From: JAJYSO01 sp964586655
Lineage (GTDB): Bacteria; Bacteroidota; Bacteroidia; Flavobacteriales; Flavobacteriaceae
Reading direction: 5' to 3'
NCBI GenBank assembly: GCA_964586655.1
Contig: CAZPGY010000007.1
Span: 1-64,000 of the forward strand
DNA: 64,000 nucleotides
Part shown: positions 35,146-44,382 of the stretch, piece after piece
Layout: each line of letters opens with the position of its first letter
Numbering within the stretch: position 1 is the first letter of the stretch
Translations under genes and position numbers: made by a program
The notes under the pieces: generated by a model
Databases searched by the model: none
Told to the model about the DNA's origin: nothing
Seen by the model: the letters and a program-made list of their open reading frames with translations, nothing else

Positions 35146-35793
35146 ATGAAACTTAAAGATACATACCGACATCAGGGCAAACGCAAGCAATTGGTGGATG
35201 TCATTAGAAGTAAAGGAATTACAGATGAAAAAGTGTTGAATGCCATCAACAACATCCCGCGACATTGGTTTATGGACAGCGGTTTTGAAGGCCACGCCTA
35301 TCAAGATAAAGCCTTTCCCATTGCGGCCGGACAAACGATTTCTCAGCCCTATACGGTTGCTTTTCAAACTGAATTGCTTCAGGCTAAAAAGGGAGAAAAA
35401 GTACTCGAAATTGGCACAGGGAGTGGCTATCAAACCGCGGTTTTGTGTGAATTGCAAACCAGAGTTTATGGCATAGAGCGGCAAAACGAACTTTATAAAA
35501 AAACGAAACGCTTCCTTGATAAAATAGGCTATCGTCCTAAATACCTCACTTTTGGAGATGGTTACAAAGGCTTGCCCGAATACGCTCCTTTTGATAAGAT
35601 TGTGGTCACCGCCGGTGCCCCAAAAATACCTATTGCCCTGCTCAATCAATTGCGAATTGGCGGGCGTATGGTGATTCCGGTAGGGGAGGATCCGCAAATC
35701 ATGACCTTATTGATTCGTAAATCGGCTAAGGAAATTGAAAAAAAGGAATATGGAGAATTCCGATTTGTCCCCATGCTGCACGAAAAGAGTTAA
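35146..35793 (+). CDS. pcm: Protein-L-isoaspartate O-methyltransferase
   Basis: Repairs isoaspartyl damage in aged proteins using S-adenosylmethionine. 215 residues: RHWFMDSGFEGHAYQDKAFPI-type N-terminus (active site near AYQDKA and GQTISQP), SAM-binding VLEIGTGSGYQTAVL (about 88-102), and GGRMVIPVG. Bacteroidota usually have this form. It stands alone, 200 bp after recN; a degenerate copy of the 130-bp repeat begins 30 bp after its stop. Confidence 0.93.
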   Translation: MKLKDTYRHQGKRKQLVDVIRSKGITDEKVLNAINNIPRHWFMDSGFEGHAYQDKAFPIAAGQTISQPYTVAFQTELLQAKKGEKVLEIGTGSGYQTAVLCELQTRVYGIERQNELYKKTKRFLDKIGYRPKYLTFGDGYKGLPEYAPFDKIVVTAGAPKIPIALLNQLRIGGRMVIPVGEDPQIMTLLIRKSAKEIEKKEYGEFRFVPMLHEKS

Positions 35794-35822
35794 CCCGAAG
35801 GATTCACTGCAAATTGAGGAGT

Positions 35823-35885
35823 AATACGAAAATGAAAATTTTTATAAACTAAAGGTTGATTCCTCTAAATTGTCATTACGGTATT
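35823..35885 (-). repeat. Terminal-inverted-repeat element, copy 2, internally deleted (63 bp)
   Basis: Reads on the minus strand as AATACCGTAATGACAATT, then AGAGGAATCAACC, then the right arm ending TTTTCGTATT. Both outer ends of the 130-bp element are present but about 67 bp of the interior are missing. The missing part is flanked in full copies by the near-identical direct repeats ATGACAATTA and ATGACAAATTA. Confidence 0.7.
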
Positions 35886-36013
35886 ACATGTGTTTTGAGG
35901 GGAGTGAAAACGATTGATGCTCAATTTTAGCCCTGTTTTGCAGGCGATCCAAAAACCGTGTCTTTGGATGATTTGTTGTGGGAGGTTGAAAGGGGAGGGG
36001 AAACAGGGGTTTT

Positions 36014-36475
36014 TTAATTGTTGAACTCTTTTTTGATACGGTCTAAGCGACGTTTGTCTTCACGTTTTCGAATGCTTTGGCGCTTGTCGTATAATTTTTT
36101 TCCTTTACACAAGGCAATATTCAGTTTGGCCAGTCCGCGTTTGTTAATAAACAGCCGCAGCGGAATAATGGTCAAGCCTGTGTTGGTCACTTTTTTTTCC
36201 AACTTCTTGAGTTCACTTTTGTTCAGTAATAATTTGCGTTCGTTTTTAGGGTTGTGATTGAAGTGAGAGGCATGTGAATATTCCTGTATATTCATGTTGA
36301 TTACAAACAGTTCTCCGCGGTGAAACTCGCAGAAACTTTCCGCAATATTGGCCTTGCCTTCCCGAATAGCTTTAATTTCTGTCCCGGCCAATACAATTCC
36401 GGCAACATATTTATCGAGGATTTCGTATTGAAATCGCGCTTTTCGGTTTTTGATGTTGATTTTGTTCTTTTGCAT
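36014..36475 (-). CDS. smpB: SsrA-binding protein SmpB
   Basis: Partner of tmRNA in trans-translation rescue of stalled ribosomes. 153 residues: KNRKARFQYEILDKYVAGIVLAGTEIK-like N-terminus (OB barrel), REGKANIAESFC, NMNIQEYSHASHFNHNPKNERKLL (read in pieces) and a basic tail KLYDKRQSIRKREDKRRLDR that folds in the mRNA channel. No tmRNA gene was recognised in the window. Downstream of lnt on the same strand (83 bp). Confidence 0.94.
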   Translation of the reverse strand: MQKNKINIKNRKARFQYEILDKYVAGIVLAGTEIKAIREGKANIAESFCEFHRGELFVINMNIQEYSHASHFNHNPKNERKLLLNKSELKKLEKKVTNTGLTIIPLRLFINKRGLAKLNIALCKGKKLYDKRQSIRKREDKRRLDRIKKEFNN

Positions 36476-36558
36476 AAAGACGAAATTAAAAAGCTTTTGG
36501 GGAATGACGAAATTTATTTTCTGCGGTTTAAATCATTTTTGGCTGCCCAATACAGATT

Positions 36559-38199
36559 TCACTTGTTGTTTTTAAGAAGTTTTCGATTTGCAAAAATTGG
36601 TTTAAACCGGCCTCGCAAATAAGGGGCTACTAAAGCAATAATAAAAATAATTGCGGCCAATATTTCTGCTATACGGGCCAAATAATCGCCGTGTTTTACA
36701 TAGAAAGTTTCTCCGGTGTTGAGGTGTAATTTCCCTTTAAGGGTAGTGCGAATATCATAAGCTGTTTTTTTTATAATTTCTCCCTTTTGGTTGATGATGG
36801 CCGAAGTGCCGTTGTTGGCACTTTGGGCAATATCACGCCGTGTTTCTATGGCTCGCAAACGGGCATAACTCACGTGTTGTTTGTGACCTTGGGTATCCTC
36901 CCACCAGGCGTCATTGGTAATGATGACTAAAAATTGAGCGCCGTTTTGAACATAACCGTTCACAAATTCGCCATAAACGGATTCATAACAAATCAAAGGG
37001 CCACTTTTGAGGTGATTGTCAGAAAGGAATACCTCTCGATTGGGTTGTGTGGTAAGCTGAGCCACCGTTCCCCCCAAATCAATCATAATATTGCCCAGCA
37101 GGGGTTTGAGAATATCCTGATAGGGAAAGGTTTCAACGCCAACCACCAATTTAGATTTGTGATAAATCTGTGTCGGCTGTCCCGGACTCACCATAAAAGC
37201 GGAATTGTAATAATTGGCCCAAAGTCCGGGTTTAATCCAATTGCTTTGTGGGCCGACTTCTTTTTTGTTGCGGATGACATCGTACAATGAAATACCTCCA
37301 ATGAAGCTCACTCCGGGGTAATGGGTTACAATTTTATGGCTGTATTGACGCGCAGCAGAATGTTTAAATCGGGAGCGGCGGGTACCATCGGCATAGACCG
37401 TTTCAGGGGCAATCACCAAGTCAGTGGAATCACTGATGTTCTCGCGGGTCATTTCAAAGAGTAGCTGTCCAACTTCCCGATCGCTGGTTTTATATTTTTC
37501 AGTATAAGGATCAATATCGGGTTGTAAAATGAGTACCTCTATTTCTTGCTGGTTTTGCCTATCGGGATAAGTAAACCCTATCCAATAGGAAATTCCAATA
37601 GGAATTCCAATGAGCAAAAACAATTTGACTCCTCCTTTAAAGAGCACGGATTTATTTTTTTGCTTATTAAACTTTAGTAGGGTGTGAAAAACCAGCAGAT
37701 TCCCCAGCCATACCCACAAGGTGCCGCCAAAGTTACCGGTGTATTCATACCATTGTACCCACTGTGGAAAGGTAGAAAAGCCATTTCCTAAATTGAGCCA
37801 AGGCCAAGAAAAGGCCCAGTGCAAGTGCAGGTATTCAAAACACATCCACAAACTGACCACAAATAGGGAAGAAAGGAGTTTTGTGGTGCGTCGAGCCACT
37901 TTGTGGTATAGCACAAACACCAGCGTCATCAAGAGGGTATTGACTAAAATGGCAAATGCCATTCCTGCGGCGGTAGAATAATAAAGCCAGTAGGTGGTGA
38001 TGAGATTCCAAATAAAGAACCCGAGATAAGCGAGTCCGAAGATTTTCCATCCGGCATTTTTTTGGGCAGATTTTCTCAGTTGGTGCTCCAGGTAGAGCAG
38101 CGGAACAAACCCCAAAAACAAAAGCAATGGGAATCCATAAGTGGGCCAAGCCAAAGCCAATAACAATCCGGATAAGAGCGCTAAGAGGATTTTTTTCAT
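36559..38199 (-). CDS. lnt: Apolipoprotein N-acyltransferase
   Basis: Inner-membrane enzyme that adds the third acyl chain to lipoproteins. 546 residues: seven or eight TM segments in the N-terminal 210 residues, then a nitrilase-like periplasmic domain with the catalytic triad E in VIAPETVYADG, K in YHKSKLVVGVE and C in LICYESVYGE, and a final TM helix. Start ATG 38199 lies 13 bp from copy 3 of the 130-bp repeat. Downstream of it, smpB is in the same direction. Confidence 0.93.
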   Translation of the reverse strand: MKKILLALLSGLLLALAWPTYGFPLLLFLGFVPLLYLEHQLRKSAQKNAGWKIFGLAYLGFFIWNLITTYWLYYSTAAGMAFAILVNTLLMTLVFVLYHKVARRTTKLLSSLFVVSLWMCFEYLHLHWAFSWPWLNLGNGFSTFPQWVQWYEYTGNFGGTLWVWLGNLLVFHTLLKFNKQKNKSVLFKGGVKLFLLIGIPIGISYWIGFTYPDRQNQQEIEVLILQPDIDPYTEKYKTSDREVGQLLFEMTRENISDSTDLVIAPETVYADGTRRSRFKHSAARQYSHKIVTHYPGVSFIGGISLYDVIRNKKEVGPQSNWIKPGLWANYYNSAFMVSPGQPTQIYHKSKLVVGVETFPYQDILKPLLGNIMIDLGGTVAQLTTQPNREVFLSDNHLKSGPLICYESVYGEFVNGYVQNGAQFLVIITNDAWWEDTQGHKQHVSYARLRAIETRRDIAQSANNGTSAIINQKGEIIKKTAYDIRTTLKGKLHLNTGETFYVKHGDYLARIAEILAAIIFIIALVAPYLRGRFKPIFANRKLLKNNK

Positions 38200-38212
38200 G
38201 AGAAAAGCGGCT

Positions 38213-38342
38213 AATACCGTAATGATAATTAATATAGACCAGCTTCAGCTTCTGGCTTCGCTGCTCTATTTAATTGTAAACATACGGCATGACAAATTAA
38301 AGGAATCAATTTTTTAGTCTATAATTTTTTCATTTTCGTATA
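38213..38342 (+). repeat. 130-bp terminal-inverted-repeat element, copy 3
   Basis: Full-length copy matching 27866-27995 at about nine in ten positions, starting AATACCGTAATGATAATT and ending in TTTTCGTATA. It lies in the space between the lnt start and the PorV-like gene end, so any promoter for lnt is within or beyond it. Confidence 0.75.
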
Positions 38343-38404
38343 AAAACATTGCAACCTCACCATGAGAAGGTGGGTTTTACAATGATAGAGCGAAGATAAC
38401 AAGA

Positions 38405-39475
38405 TTAACGGAAAATACGCCAGTCCAGACGCAGGGAAAACACATTGGAATAAAGAGCGATACTTTGATTGCCGATATCGGTAAAGGCATAATCTACCTG
38501 AATACCTTTGTATTGAAAGCCAATTCCAAAGCTGGGTTGGAAGCCTATTTTTTCACTGCCATCAAATTGTATTTCATTTTGAAAATTGCCCATACCGCCA
38601 CGCAAGTAAACCATATTGGTATAACTCAATTCAAATCCAAATGCCGGAGTGATACTCAGGGAAGAGGAGGAAATCAAGTCGCTGGTTTGTACAAAGCGCG
38701 TATTCAGATCCAGTTCGGTTTGTAATTTAAAATCGGTGCTGATGTCAAAAGTTTTAGCTACGCCCAGTTGCAATTTGGGTAAAGTGATTTCTGTGGTTTC
38801 AGGAAGTTCTTGATTCTTCCCGTCTACTGCTTCCTGAATATCTTTATATTTTTCCTCGTTGATGTTCCAAGTGTTATAGGTAGTTGTTACATCGCGGGCC
38901 ATCAGTCCGAAAGCCCATTGATTTGCGGTGCGATATTGAAGCCCCAAGTCAAAGCCAAAGCCCCAGGATTGAGCAAATTCTCCGATGATACGACGAATGA
39001 CTTTGGCATTGGCACCAAAAGATAGGCCCTCCACAGGCAATTTTCGTGCGTAGGAAAAGGTGAAAGCATAATCGGCCGCCGAAAATTTGGTGATGCGGTC
39101 ATAATTAATTTGCCCTTGATCGTCAATCAGCTGAGTAGTATTCAAAATATCATCAACTCCAAAGCGAATCATGGTAAAGGCCACCACACTTTTTTCGTCG
39201 AGTGGCATGGCTCCGCCGATATAATCATAATTGGCAATATTGGCAAAATAGCTCGCGTGCATCAAGGCAATTTGATTGTCTTCTAACTGCGTGAGCCCGG
39301 CAGGATTCCAGTAGGCGGCATTAACGTCTGAAATGCCGGCCACCACGGCATTAGCCATTCCAAAATTATCGGCTCCAACTCCCAAATTGAGGAATTCGTT
39401 AGAGTATTTGCGCACCGTTTGCGCTTGTACGGCCAATACTCCGAAGATTAATAAAAGAGAGAGTTTAAATTTCAA
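38405..39475 (-). CDS. PorV/PorQ-family outer-membrane protein
   Basis: 356 residues with an 18-residue signal peptide (ending VQAQ). The segment LGVGADNFGMANAVVAG and DVNAAYWNPAGLTQLEDNQIALMHASYF (in parts) is the hallmark of the FadL-like PorV/PorQ family, which shuttle or anchor type IX secretion substrates. It ends in the aromatic strand LRLDWRIF, as an outer-membrane barrel should. Whether it is a secretion shuttle (PorV2-like) or a transporter is not settled by sequence. The presence of porX at 3.4 kb agrees with a type IX system in this genome. Confidence 0.85.
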   Translation of the reverse strand: MKFKLSLLLIFGVLAVQAQTVRKYSNEFLNLGVGADNFGMANAVVAGISDVNAAYWNPAGLTQLEDNQIALMHASYFANIANYDYIGGAMPLDEKSVVAFTMIRFGVDDILNTTQLIDDQGQINYDRITKFSAADYAFTFSYARKLPVEGLSFGANAKVIRRIIGEFAQSWGFGFDLGLQYRTANQWAFGLMARDVTTTYNTWNINEEKYKDIQEAVDGKNQELPETTEITLPKLQLGVAKTFDISTDFKLQTELDLNTRFVQTSDLISSSSLSITPAFGFELSYTNMVYLRGGMGNFQNEIQFDGSEKIGFQPSFGIGFQYKGIQVDYAFTDIGNQSIALYSNVFSLRLDWRIFR

Positions 39476-39640
39476 GATTGAAGGATATTAAAATAGGGGT
39501 CTCATGCGTGAAACCGATTCGGTAAAAATAAAGAATGTGATCAAATTATGCCAATTTGAAATGCCCTTTAGTTTAAAGTAAAATACGATTGTGTGATAAA
39601 TCCCGCTAATCCCGTTGTGGTTAGAGCGCTGCGCATGCTT

Positions 39641-39676
39641 TAAAAATAAAAAACATCCGTTGGTTTTCGGATGTTT
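39641..39676 (-). terminator. Intrinsic terminator of the small membrane-protein gene
   Basis: On the minus strand: AAACATCCG stem, 8-nt loop, CGGATGTTT, then T-rich TTTATTTTTA. The perfect 9-bp stem lies 32 bp after the stop at 39708. Confidence 0.8.
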
Positions 39677-39707
39677 ATAGATATAGCCAATAAGAAGAAA
39701 TCGAATT

Positions 39708-39890
39708 TTAAGCCAATTCTTTTTCTTCTTTTTCCGCTTTGTTCTTTTTAATACGGTTTCTCCAGTGTCCTATAATCCAATATGGGAGGAGGCTTAATAC
39801 AAAACCAAAAACCCAAAAACCGGCGGTTGCAATTATCATGATGATAATAAAACCGAGCCACTGATCAAATTGTACCATTGAAGGATCCAT
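39708..39890 (-). CDS. Small two-TM membrane protein of unknown function
   Basis: 60 residues: two hydrophobic segments (about 11-27 and 29-43) followed by a very basic then acidic tail (RNRIKKNKAEKEEKEL). No family recognised. Support for a real gene comes from its own TATCTTTG promoter box 18 bp before the ATG, a perfect terminator just after the stop, and good codon composition. It forms a complete miniature transcription unit between the PorV-like and MATE genes. Confidence 0.7.
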   Translation of the reverse strand: MDPSMVQFDQWLGFIIIMIIATAGFWVFGFVLSLLPYWIIGHWRNRIKKNKAEKEEKELA

Positions 39891-39908
39891 ACACGTTCAA
39901 ATTTTTTT

Positions 39909-39916
39909 CAAAGATA
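39909..39916 (-). promoter_or_regulatory. Putative -7 promoter box of the small membrane-protein gene
   Basis: Minus strand TATCTTTG (TAnnTTTG), 18 nt before ATG 39890; no clear -33 TTG. Confidence 0.5.
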
Positions 39917-40139
39917 AAACTTCTAATTTAATTTAAAGATTTATTCGATGTTTTTTTGAGAAAATAGTAAGAAAACAAGCCTATTTAAACTTTTAGGATT
40001 GAAGCGAAAAAGATCATTTTGCATAATAGAAAATTTAAATGAGCTCAACAAAGGATATGAACCGAAAGCCGATATTAGGCGGTTGTTTTATGCGGATGTG
40101 GCCTTCAAAATAGACGGAACCTCTTGTTAAATTTCTCTG

Positions 40140-41504
40140 TTATTCTTGTCGTTTTACTTTCAGTAGGGCTTGGTCTGAGCTTGAGATGCGTTTGAAGCGT
40201 ATGCTGAGGAAAATGGCTGCAGCACTCAGGCCTATGATAAAGCCAATCCATATTCCCATGGCATCCATATTAAAATAAAAAGCGAGTAAACTGCCAATGG
40301 GCAGCCCCAGCACCCAATAAGCAATTCCAATATAAAGTGTGGGGATACGCACATCTTTAATACCCCGCAACAAACCGGCGCTGATGGCTTGGGTGCTGTC
40401 TGATATTTGGAAGATTCCGGCCATAAGCAGCAATCCCAAGGAAATTTTTATCACCTGCATATCTTCGGTAAATATTCCCGGGATAAATGAGCGAAACAAA
40501 ATAATGCCTACGGCGCAAAGGCTTCCATAAATGATGGCGGTAACCAGCGTAGAGTCCCCAATAAGGCGTAGTAAGGAGAAATTTTTTCTCCCCAACATAT
40601 TGCTCACTCGTATGGAGCCGGCTTGCGATAGTCCAACGGAGACCATAAAGGTGAGCGAAACGGAGGCAATGGCAATTTGATGAGCGGCTTGCTCGCGGGC
40701 ACCTATGGTTCCGATGAGGATTGCGGAAACGGCAAAAGCTCCTGACTCCATGCCCACCTGCAAGCTGCTGGGGATGCCAATCTCCAATAAGTCTTTCCAG
40801 GTGCGGCCGTGAAGAAACCATTGACGCTTTCTGATGATGATATACCGACGAAAGAGCTTGTGCTTCAAAATGATAATCCCGAGAATGAGGAATACTAAAA
40901 TACGGGTAATCAAGGTGCCCCAGCCTGCTCCAACCAAGCCCAATTGGGGAGCGCCCCAATTTCCATAGATGAAAATCCAATTGAAAAACATATCGAGGGG
41001 AATGGCGATGAGCGCTACAATCATAGCTGTTTTTGTAAACTCCAATCCGTCTGTAAATTGTTTTAAAGCCATAAACAACAACATGGGAATCACCGACCAG
41101 CCCATTAATTGCAAATAGGGAACTGCCAAGTGTGCCACTTCGGGATCTTGCCCCAAATGGAAGAGGATATTTTTACTAAATTCCAATCCCAATGCAATCA
41201 AGATTCCTACCACTCCCGACAATATAAAGCCGTTAAACAAATAATGACTGACCAGCTTGCCATTGCGCTGCCCGTTGGCCATGCTGACCAATTGTGACAC
41301 AGAGAGCGTGACTCCGATACCCAATACAAAAGGAATATTAACTACGCTGTTGACCAAAGAAGCTGCCGCGAGTTCTTGATATCCTAAGACGCCTACCATA
41401 GCCATATCTACCAGTCCCAAGGCAATTTGGGCCAACTGCCCCAATATCACCGGGTAGGCGAGCTTGAGCGTTTTTTGGGTCTGTTGTAAACTATCTTGTT
41501 TCAA
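40140..41504 (-). CDS. MATE-family multidrug/sodium antiporter
   Basis: 454 residues with twelve predicted TM helices in two six-helix halves, including LAYPVILGQLAQIALGLVDMAMVG and, at the half-way point, IGIPSSLQVGMESGAFAVSA, both MATE signatures (NorM/DinF type). Exports cationic drugs or metabolites using Na+ or H+. No regulator is adjacent. The substrate cannot be told from sequence. Confidence 0.9.
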   Translation of the reverse strand: MKQDSLQQTQKTLKLAYPVILGQLAQIALGLVDMAMVGVLGYQELAAASLVNSVVNIPFVLGIGVTLSVSQLVSMANGQRNGKLVSHYLFNGFILSGVVGILIALGLEFSKNILFHLGQDPEVAHLAVPYLQLMGWSVIPMLLFMALKQFTDGLEFTKTAMIVALIAIPLDMFFNWIFIYGNWGAPQLGLVGAGWGTLITRILVFLILGIIILKHKLFRRYIIIRKRQWFLHGRTWKDLLEIGIPSSLQVGMESGAFAVSAILIGTIGAREQAAHQIAIASVSLTFMVSVGLSQAGSIRVSNMLGRKNFSLLRLIGDSTLVTAIIYGSLCAVGIILFRSFIPGIFTEDMQVIKISLGLLLMAGIFQISDSTQAISAGLLRGIKDVRIPTLYIGIAYWVLGLPIGSLLAFYFNMDAMGIWIGFIIGLSAAAIFLSIRFKRISSSDQALLKVKRQE

Positions 41505-41723
41505 TCGCTTTAAAATTTGAGGTCAAAAGGGAAGGACAATGAGGTTAGACTATATCCCAATAGGCCTTCTGTTTAATTTATTTATAAATCATTTTGACGT
41601 TACCCCCTCAATCAGCAATTGAGCTGCTGGGGGAGCTGTGCAGTTTTTAAAGGTAAATATACCTTATTGAGGGAATATTTTTTGAAAATAGGGTGCCAAT
41701 CCGCGGTTGTAAAATGCTATGTT

Positions 41724-43346
41724 TTAGTCGTTACCGTACATCTCCTCTCGCTTTTGCTTAATTTTCGGGTCATTCATATACATTTCAAAAGTCATGTATC
41801 GATCGATGATTCCTTTTGGGGTAAGTTCGATGATACGATTGGCCAAGCTTTGGGCAAATTCGTGATCATGGGTTGTCAAAAGGAGGGCGCCTTTGTAATT
41901 TTTCAAGGCGTTGTTAAATGCGGTAATCGATTCGAGATCGAGGTGATTGGTTGGTTCATCGAGCATGAGTACATTGGCGCGCATCATCATCATGCGGCTT
42001 ATCATACAGCGCACTTTTTCGCCTCCGGACAAGACTTCACAAGACTTGAGGGCTTCTTCTCCACGGAAAAGCATTTTTCCCAAAAATCCGCGAATGTAAA
42101 CTTCCTCACGTTCTTCTTGGGTTTTGGCATATTGGCGCAACCAATCTACCAAAGTCAAATCTTCTTGAAAATAGGCAGCATTGTCTACCGGAAGATAAGA
42201 TTGACTGGTGGTTACTCCCCATTCATATTTTCCGGATACGGGTTTTTCCTTTCCGTTGATGATTTCATAAAAAGCCGTAGTTGCTCTTGAATCCCTTGAA
42301 AAAACGATTACTTTGTCGTCTTTTCTAAGGTTGAGGTTCAGTTTTTGAAATAAAGTTTCTCCTTCCAAAGAAGCCGCTAAATTTTCAATGTTAAGCACCT
42401 GATCTCCGGCTTCACGTTCTCGGTCAAAAATAATGGCCGGATAACGGCGACTGGAGGGTTTGATGTCTTCCACATTGAGTTTTTCAATCATTTTTTTTCG
42501 GGAAGTAGCTTGCTTTGATTTTGCGGCATTGGCACTAAAACGTTCGACAAAAGCTTGTAATTCTTTCTTTTTCTCTTCGGCTTTTTTGTTTCGTTGTGCT
42601 CGTTGTCTGGCGGCGAGTTGAGAAGATTCATACCAAAAGGTATAGTTGCCGCTGTAGTGGTTTATTTTTCCAAAATCAATATCGGAAATATGAGTGCACA
42701 CGGCATCTAAAAAGTGGCGGTCGTGCGAAACAACAATAACGGTGTTTTTATAATCTGCCAAAAAGTTTTCAAGCCAGCTGATGGTATCATAATCCAAATC
42801 GTTGGTTGGCTCGTCCATGATCAACACATCGGGATTGCCAAAGAGTGCTTGGGCCAACAAGACCCTCACCTTTTGCTTTCCGTCCAGGTCTTTCATTTGC
42901 TGATAATGCAGCGCTTCTTCAATCCCCAGGTTAGAGAGCAAGGCCGCGGCATCACTCTCTGCGTTCCAGCCGTTCATCTCTTCAAATTGGGTTTGTAGCT
43001 CTCCAATGCGATCGGCGTTTTCATCCGAATAATTGGCATACAATTCATCGATCTCTGTTTTGACTTTAAAAAAAGGTTGATTACCGCGTAAAACAGTTTC
43101 TAAAACCTGGTATTCATCAAAAATATTGTGATCCTGTTCTAATACCGACATGCGTTTGCCGGATTCTAAATTCACCTGTCCCGAAGTGGGATCCTCCTGA
43201 CCGGACAGGATGCGAAGGAAAGTGGATTTTCCTGCTCCGTTGGCACCGATAATGCCATAGCAATTACCATCGGTGAAAGTGGTGTTGACCTCGTCAAACA
43301 GAACGCGCTTGCCAAATTGGACCGATAAATTGGACACTGATAACAT
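41724..43346 (-). CDS. ABC-F family ATPase (ribosome-associated, YbiT-like)
   Basis: 540 residues with two ABC nucleotide-binding domains and no TM segments. Domain 1: GANGAGKSTFLRIL (Walker A), VLIMDEPTNDLDYDT (Walker B). Linker with a basic helical arm (RQRAQRNKKAEEKKKELQ) at about 240-280, the P-site tRNA interaction motif region. Domain 2: VLSGGEKVRCMISRMMM and VLMLDEPTNHLDLES. Its second P-loop is degenerate: the usual GxxGxGKS is replaced by RDSRATTAFYE, as in YbiT-type homologues. Promoter box TACTTTTG at 43371 to 43364. Confidence 0.9.
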   Translation of the reverse strand: MLSVSNLSVQFGKRVLFDEVNTTFTDGNCYGIIGANGAGKSTFLRILSGQEDPTSGQVNLESGKRMSVLEQDHNIFDEYQVLETVLRGNQPFFKVKTEIDELYANYSDENADRIGELQTQFEEMNGWNAESDAAALLSNLGIEEALHYQQMKDLDGKQKVRVLLAQALFGNPDVLIMDEPTNDLDYDTISWLENFLADYKNTVIVVSHDRHFLDAVCTHISDIDFGKINHYSGNYTFWYESSQLAARQRAQRNKKAEEKKKELQAFVERFSANAAKSKQATSRKKMIEKLNVEDIKPSSRRYPAIIFDREREAGDQVLNIENLAASLEGETLFQKLNLNLRKDDKVIVFSRDSRATTAFYEIINGKEKPVSGKYEWGVTTSQSYLPVDNAAYFQEDLTLVDWLRQYAKTQEEREEVYIRGFLGKMLFRGEEALKSCEVLSGGEKVRCMISRMMMMRANVLMLDEPTNHLDLESITAFNNALKNYKGALLLTTHDHEFAQSLANRIIELTPKGIIDRYMTFEMYMNDPKIKQKREEMYGND

Positions 43347-43363
43347 GGGCTAAATTTTTTTTG

Positions 43364-43371
43364 CAAAAGTA
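43364..43371 (-). promoter_or_regulatory. Putative -7 promoter box of the ABC-F gene
   Basis: Minus strand TACTTTTG, 17 nt before ATG 43346. Confidence 0.5.
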
Positions 43372-43595
43372 AAGAAATAAGCCGAAATATTTACTTTTAA
43401 AAACGGAATCGATGTTTTAATTAGCATTGTTTTAACCTTCTGTATGTCAGCGTTTTATTTTAATGAGATACCGGGTTTTTTTGTCGCGCCGATAAAAACA
43501 AAAGCGATGGGCTGTCTATTTATGAACGCGTATTCGCTAAACCGTGAAAAATGAGAGAGAAATGTATAGACTTTAAAATAAGGGGAAACTTTTTT

Positions 43596-43603
43596 TATTT
43601 TTG
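43596..43603 (+). promoter_or_regulatory. Putative -7 promoter box of pdxH
   Basis: TATTTTTG (TAnnTTTG). An upstream in-frame TTG (43601) falls inside this box, so it cannot be the translation start; the ATG at 43637 is the true start. Confidence 0.55.
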
Positions 43604-43636
43604 TACTTTACTGTAAATTGCCTTAAATTTTATTCC

Positions 43637-44281
43637 ATGGAAGAAAACCTTGCCGATTACCGCCGTTCCTATGAAAAGTCGTCATTAACCGCTGAAAACC
43701 TAACTGAAAATCCCATGGAATTATTTAAAATTTGGTTTGATGAAGCCGAGGCGATAGATACTGTTGCTGAAAATAATGCAATGACTCTGAGTACAATAGA
43801 TGCTTATGGGTATCCCAAAAATCGAGTGGTTCTGCTTAAAAAGTTTAACGACCAAGGCTTTGTGTTTTATACCAATTACCGAAGTGAAAAAGGGCGGTCT
43901 ATTTTGAGGCATCCCAAAGTTTCTATATCCTTTTTCTGGCCGAGTTTGGAACGTCAGGTGATTGTGAAGGGGGCGGTTGAAAAGTGTGCTGAAGAAACTT
44001 CTGATCAATATTTTGCTTCCCGTCCGCGAGGCAGCCAGTTGGGGGCTTGGGTTTCTCATCAAAGTGAATCCATTCGAGACCGAGCAGTCTTGAAACAGCG
44101 CTTGCAGGAAATGGAATTAAAATTTGAAGGTAAACCCATTCCGCGCCCCGATTTTTGGGGAGGTTTTCTCATAAAACCCCGAATGATAGAGTTTTGGCAA
44201 GGTCGTCCCAATCGCCTACACGATCGTTTCAAATATAGTTGCCGAGATCAAAATTGGGAGGTAACGCGGTTGGCACCATAA
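43637..44281 (+). CDS. pdxH: Pyridoxamine 5'-phosphate oxidase
   Basis: FMN-dependent last step to pyridoxal phosphate. The 214-residue product from ATG 43637 opens MEENLADYRRSYE, as in homologues. Conserved segments: MTLSTIDAYGYPKNRVVLLK, FVFYTNYRSEKG, ISFFWPSLERQV, SRPRGSQLGAWVS and the C-terminal FWQGRPNRLHDRF. The frame can be read 12 codons further upstream, but that stretch covers the promoter box. Single gene, 101 bp before ppk1. Confidence 0.94.
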   Translation: MEENLADYRRSYEKSSLTAENLTENPMELFKIWFDEAEAIDTVAENNAMTLSTIDAYGYPKNRVVLLKKFNDQGFVFYTNYRSEKGRSILRHPKVSISFFWPSLERQVIVKGAVEKCAEETSDQYFASRPRGSQLGAWVSHQSESIRDRAVLKQRLQEMELKFEGKPIPRPDFWGGFLIKPRMIEFWQGRPNRLHDRFKYSCRDQNWEVTRLAP

Positions 44282-44382
44282 GGATTGAGTGGTTTTTCTT
44301 TTTTCAGTTGCAGATGATAAAAGATGAAGACGATAACATTGAGTGCGAAAGGCTATAAAGTTTTATTTAAGAAAAATAAAAT

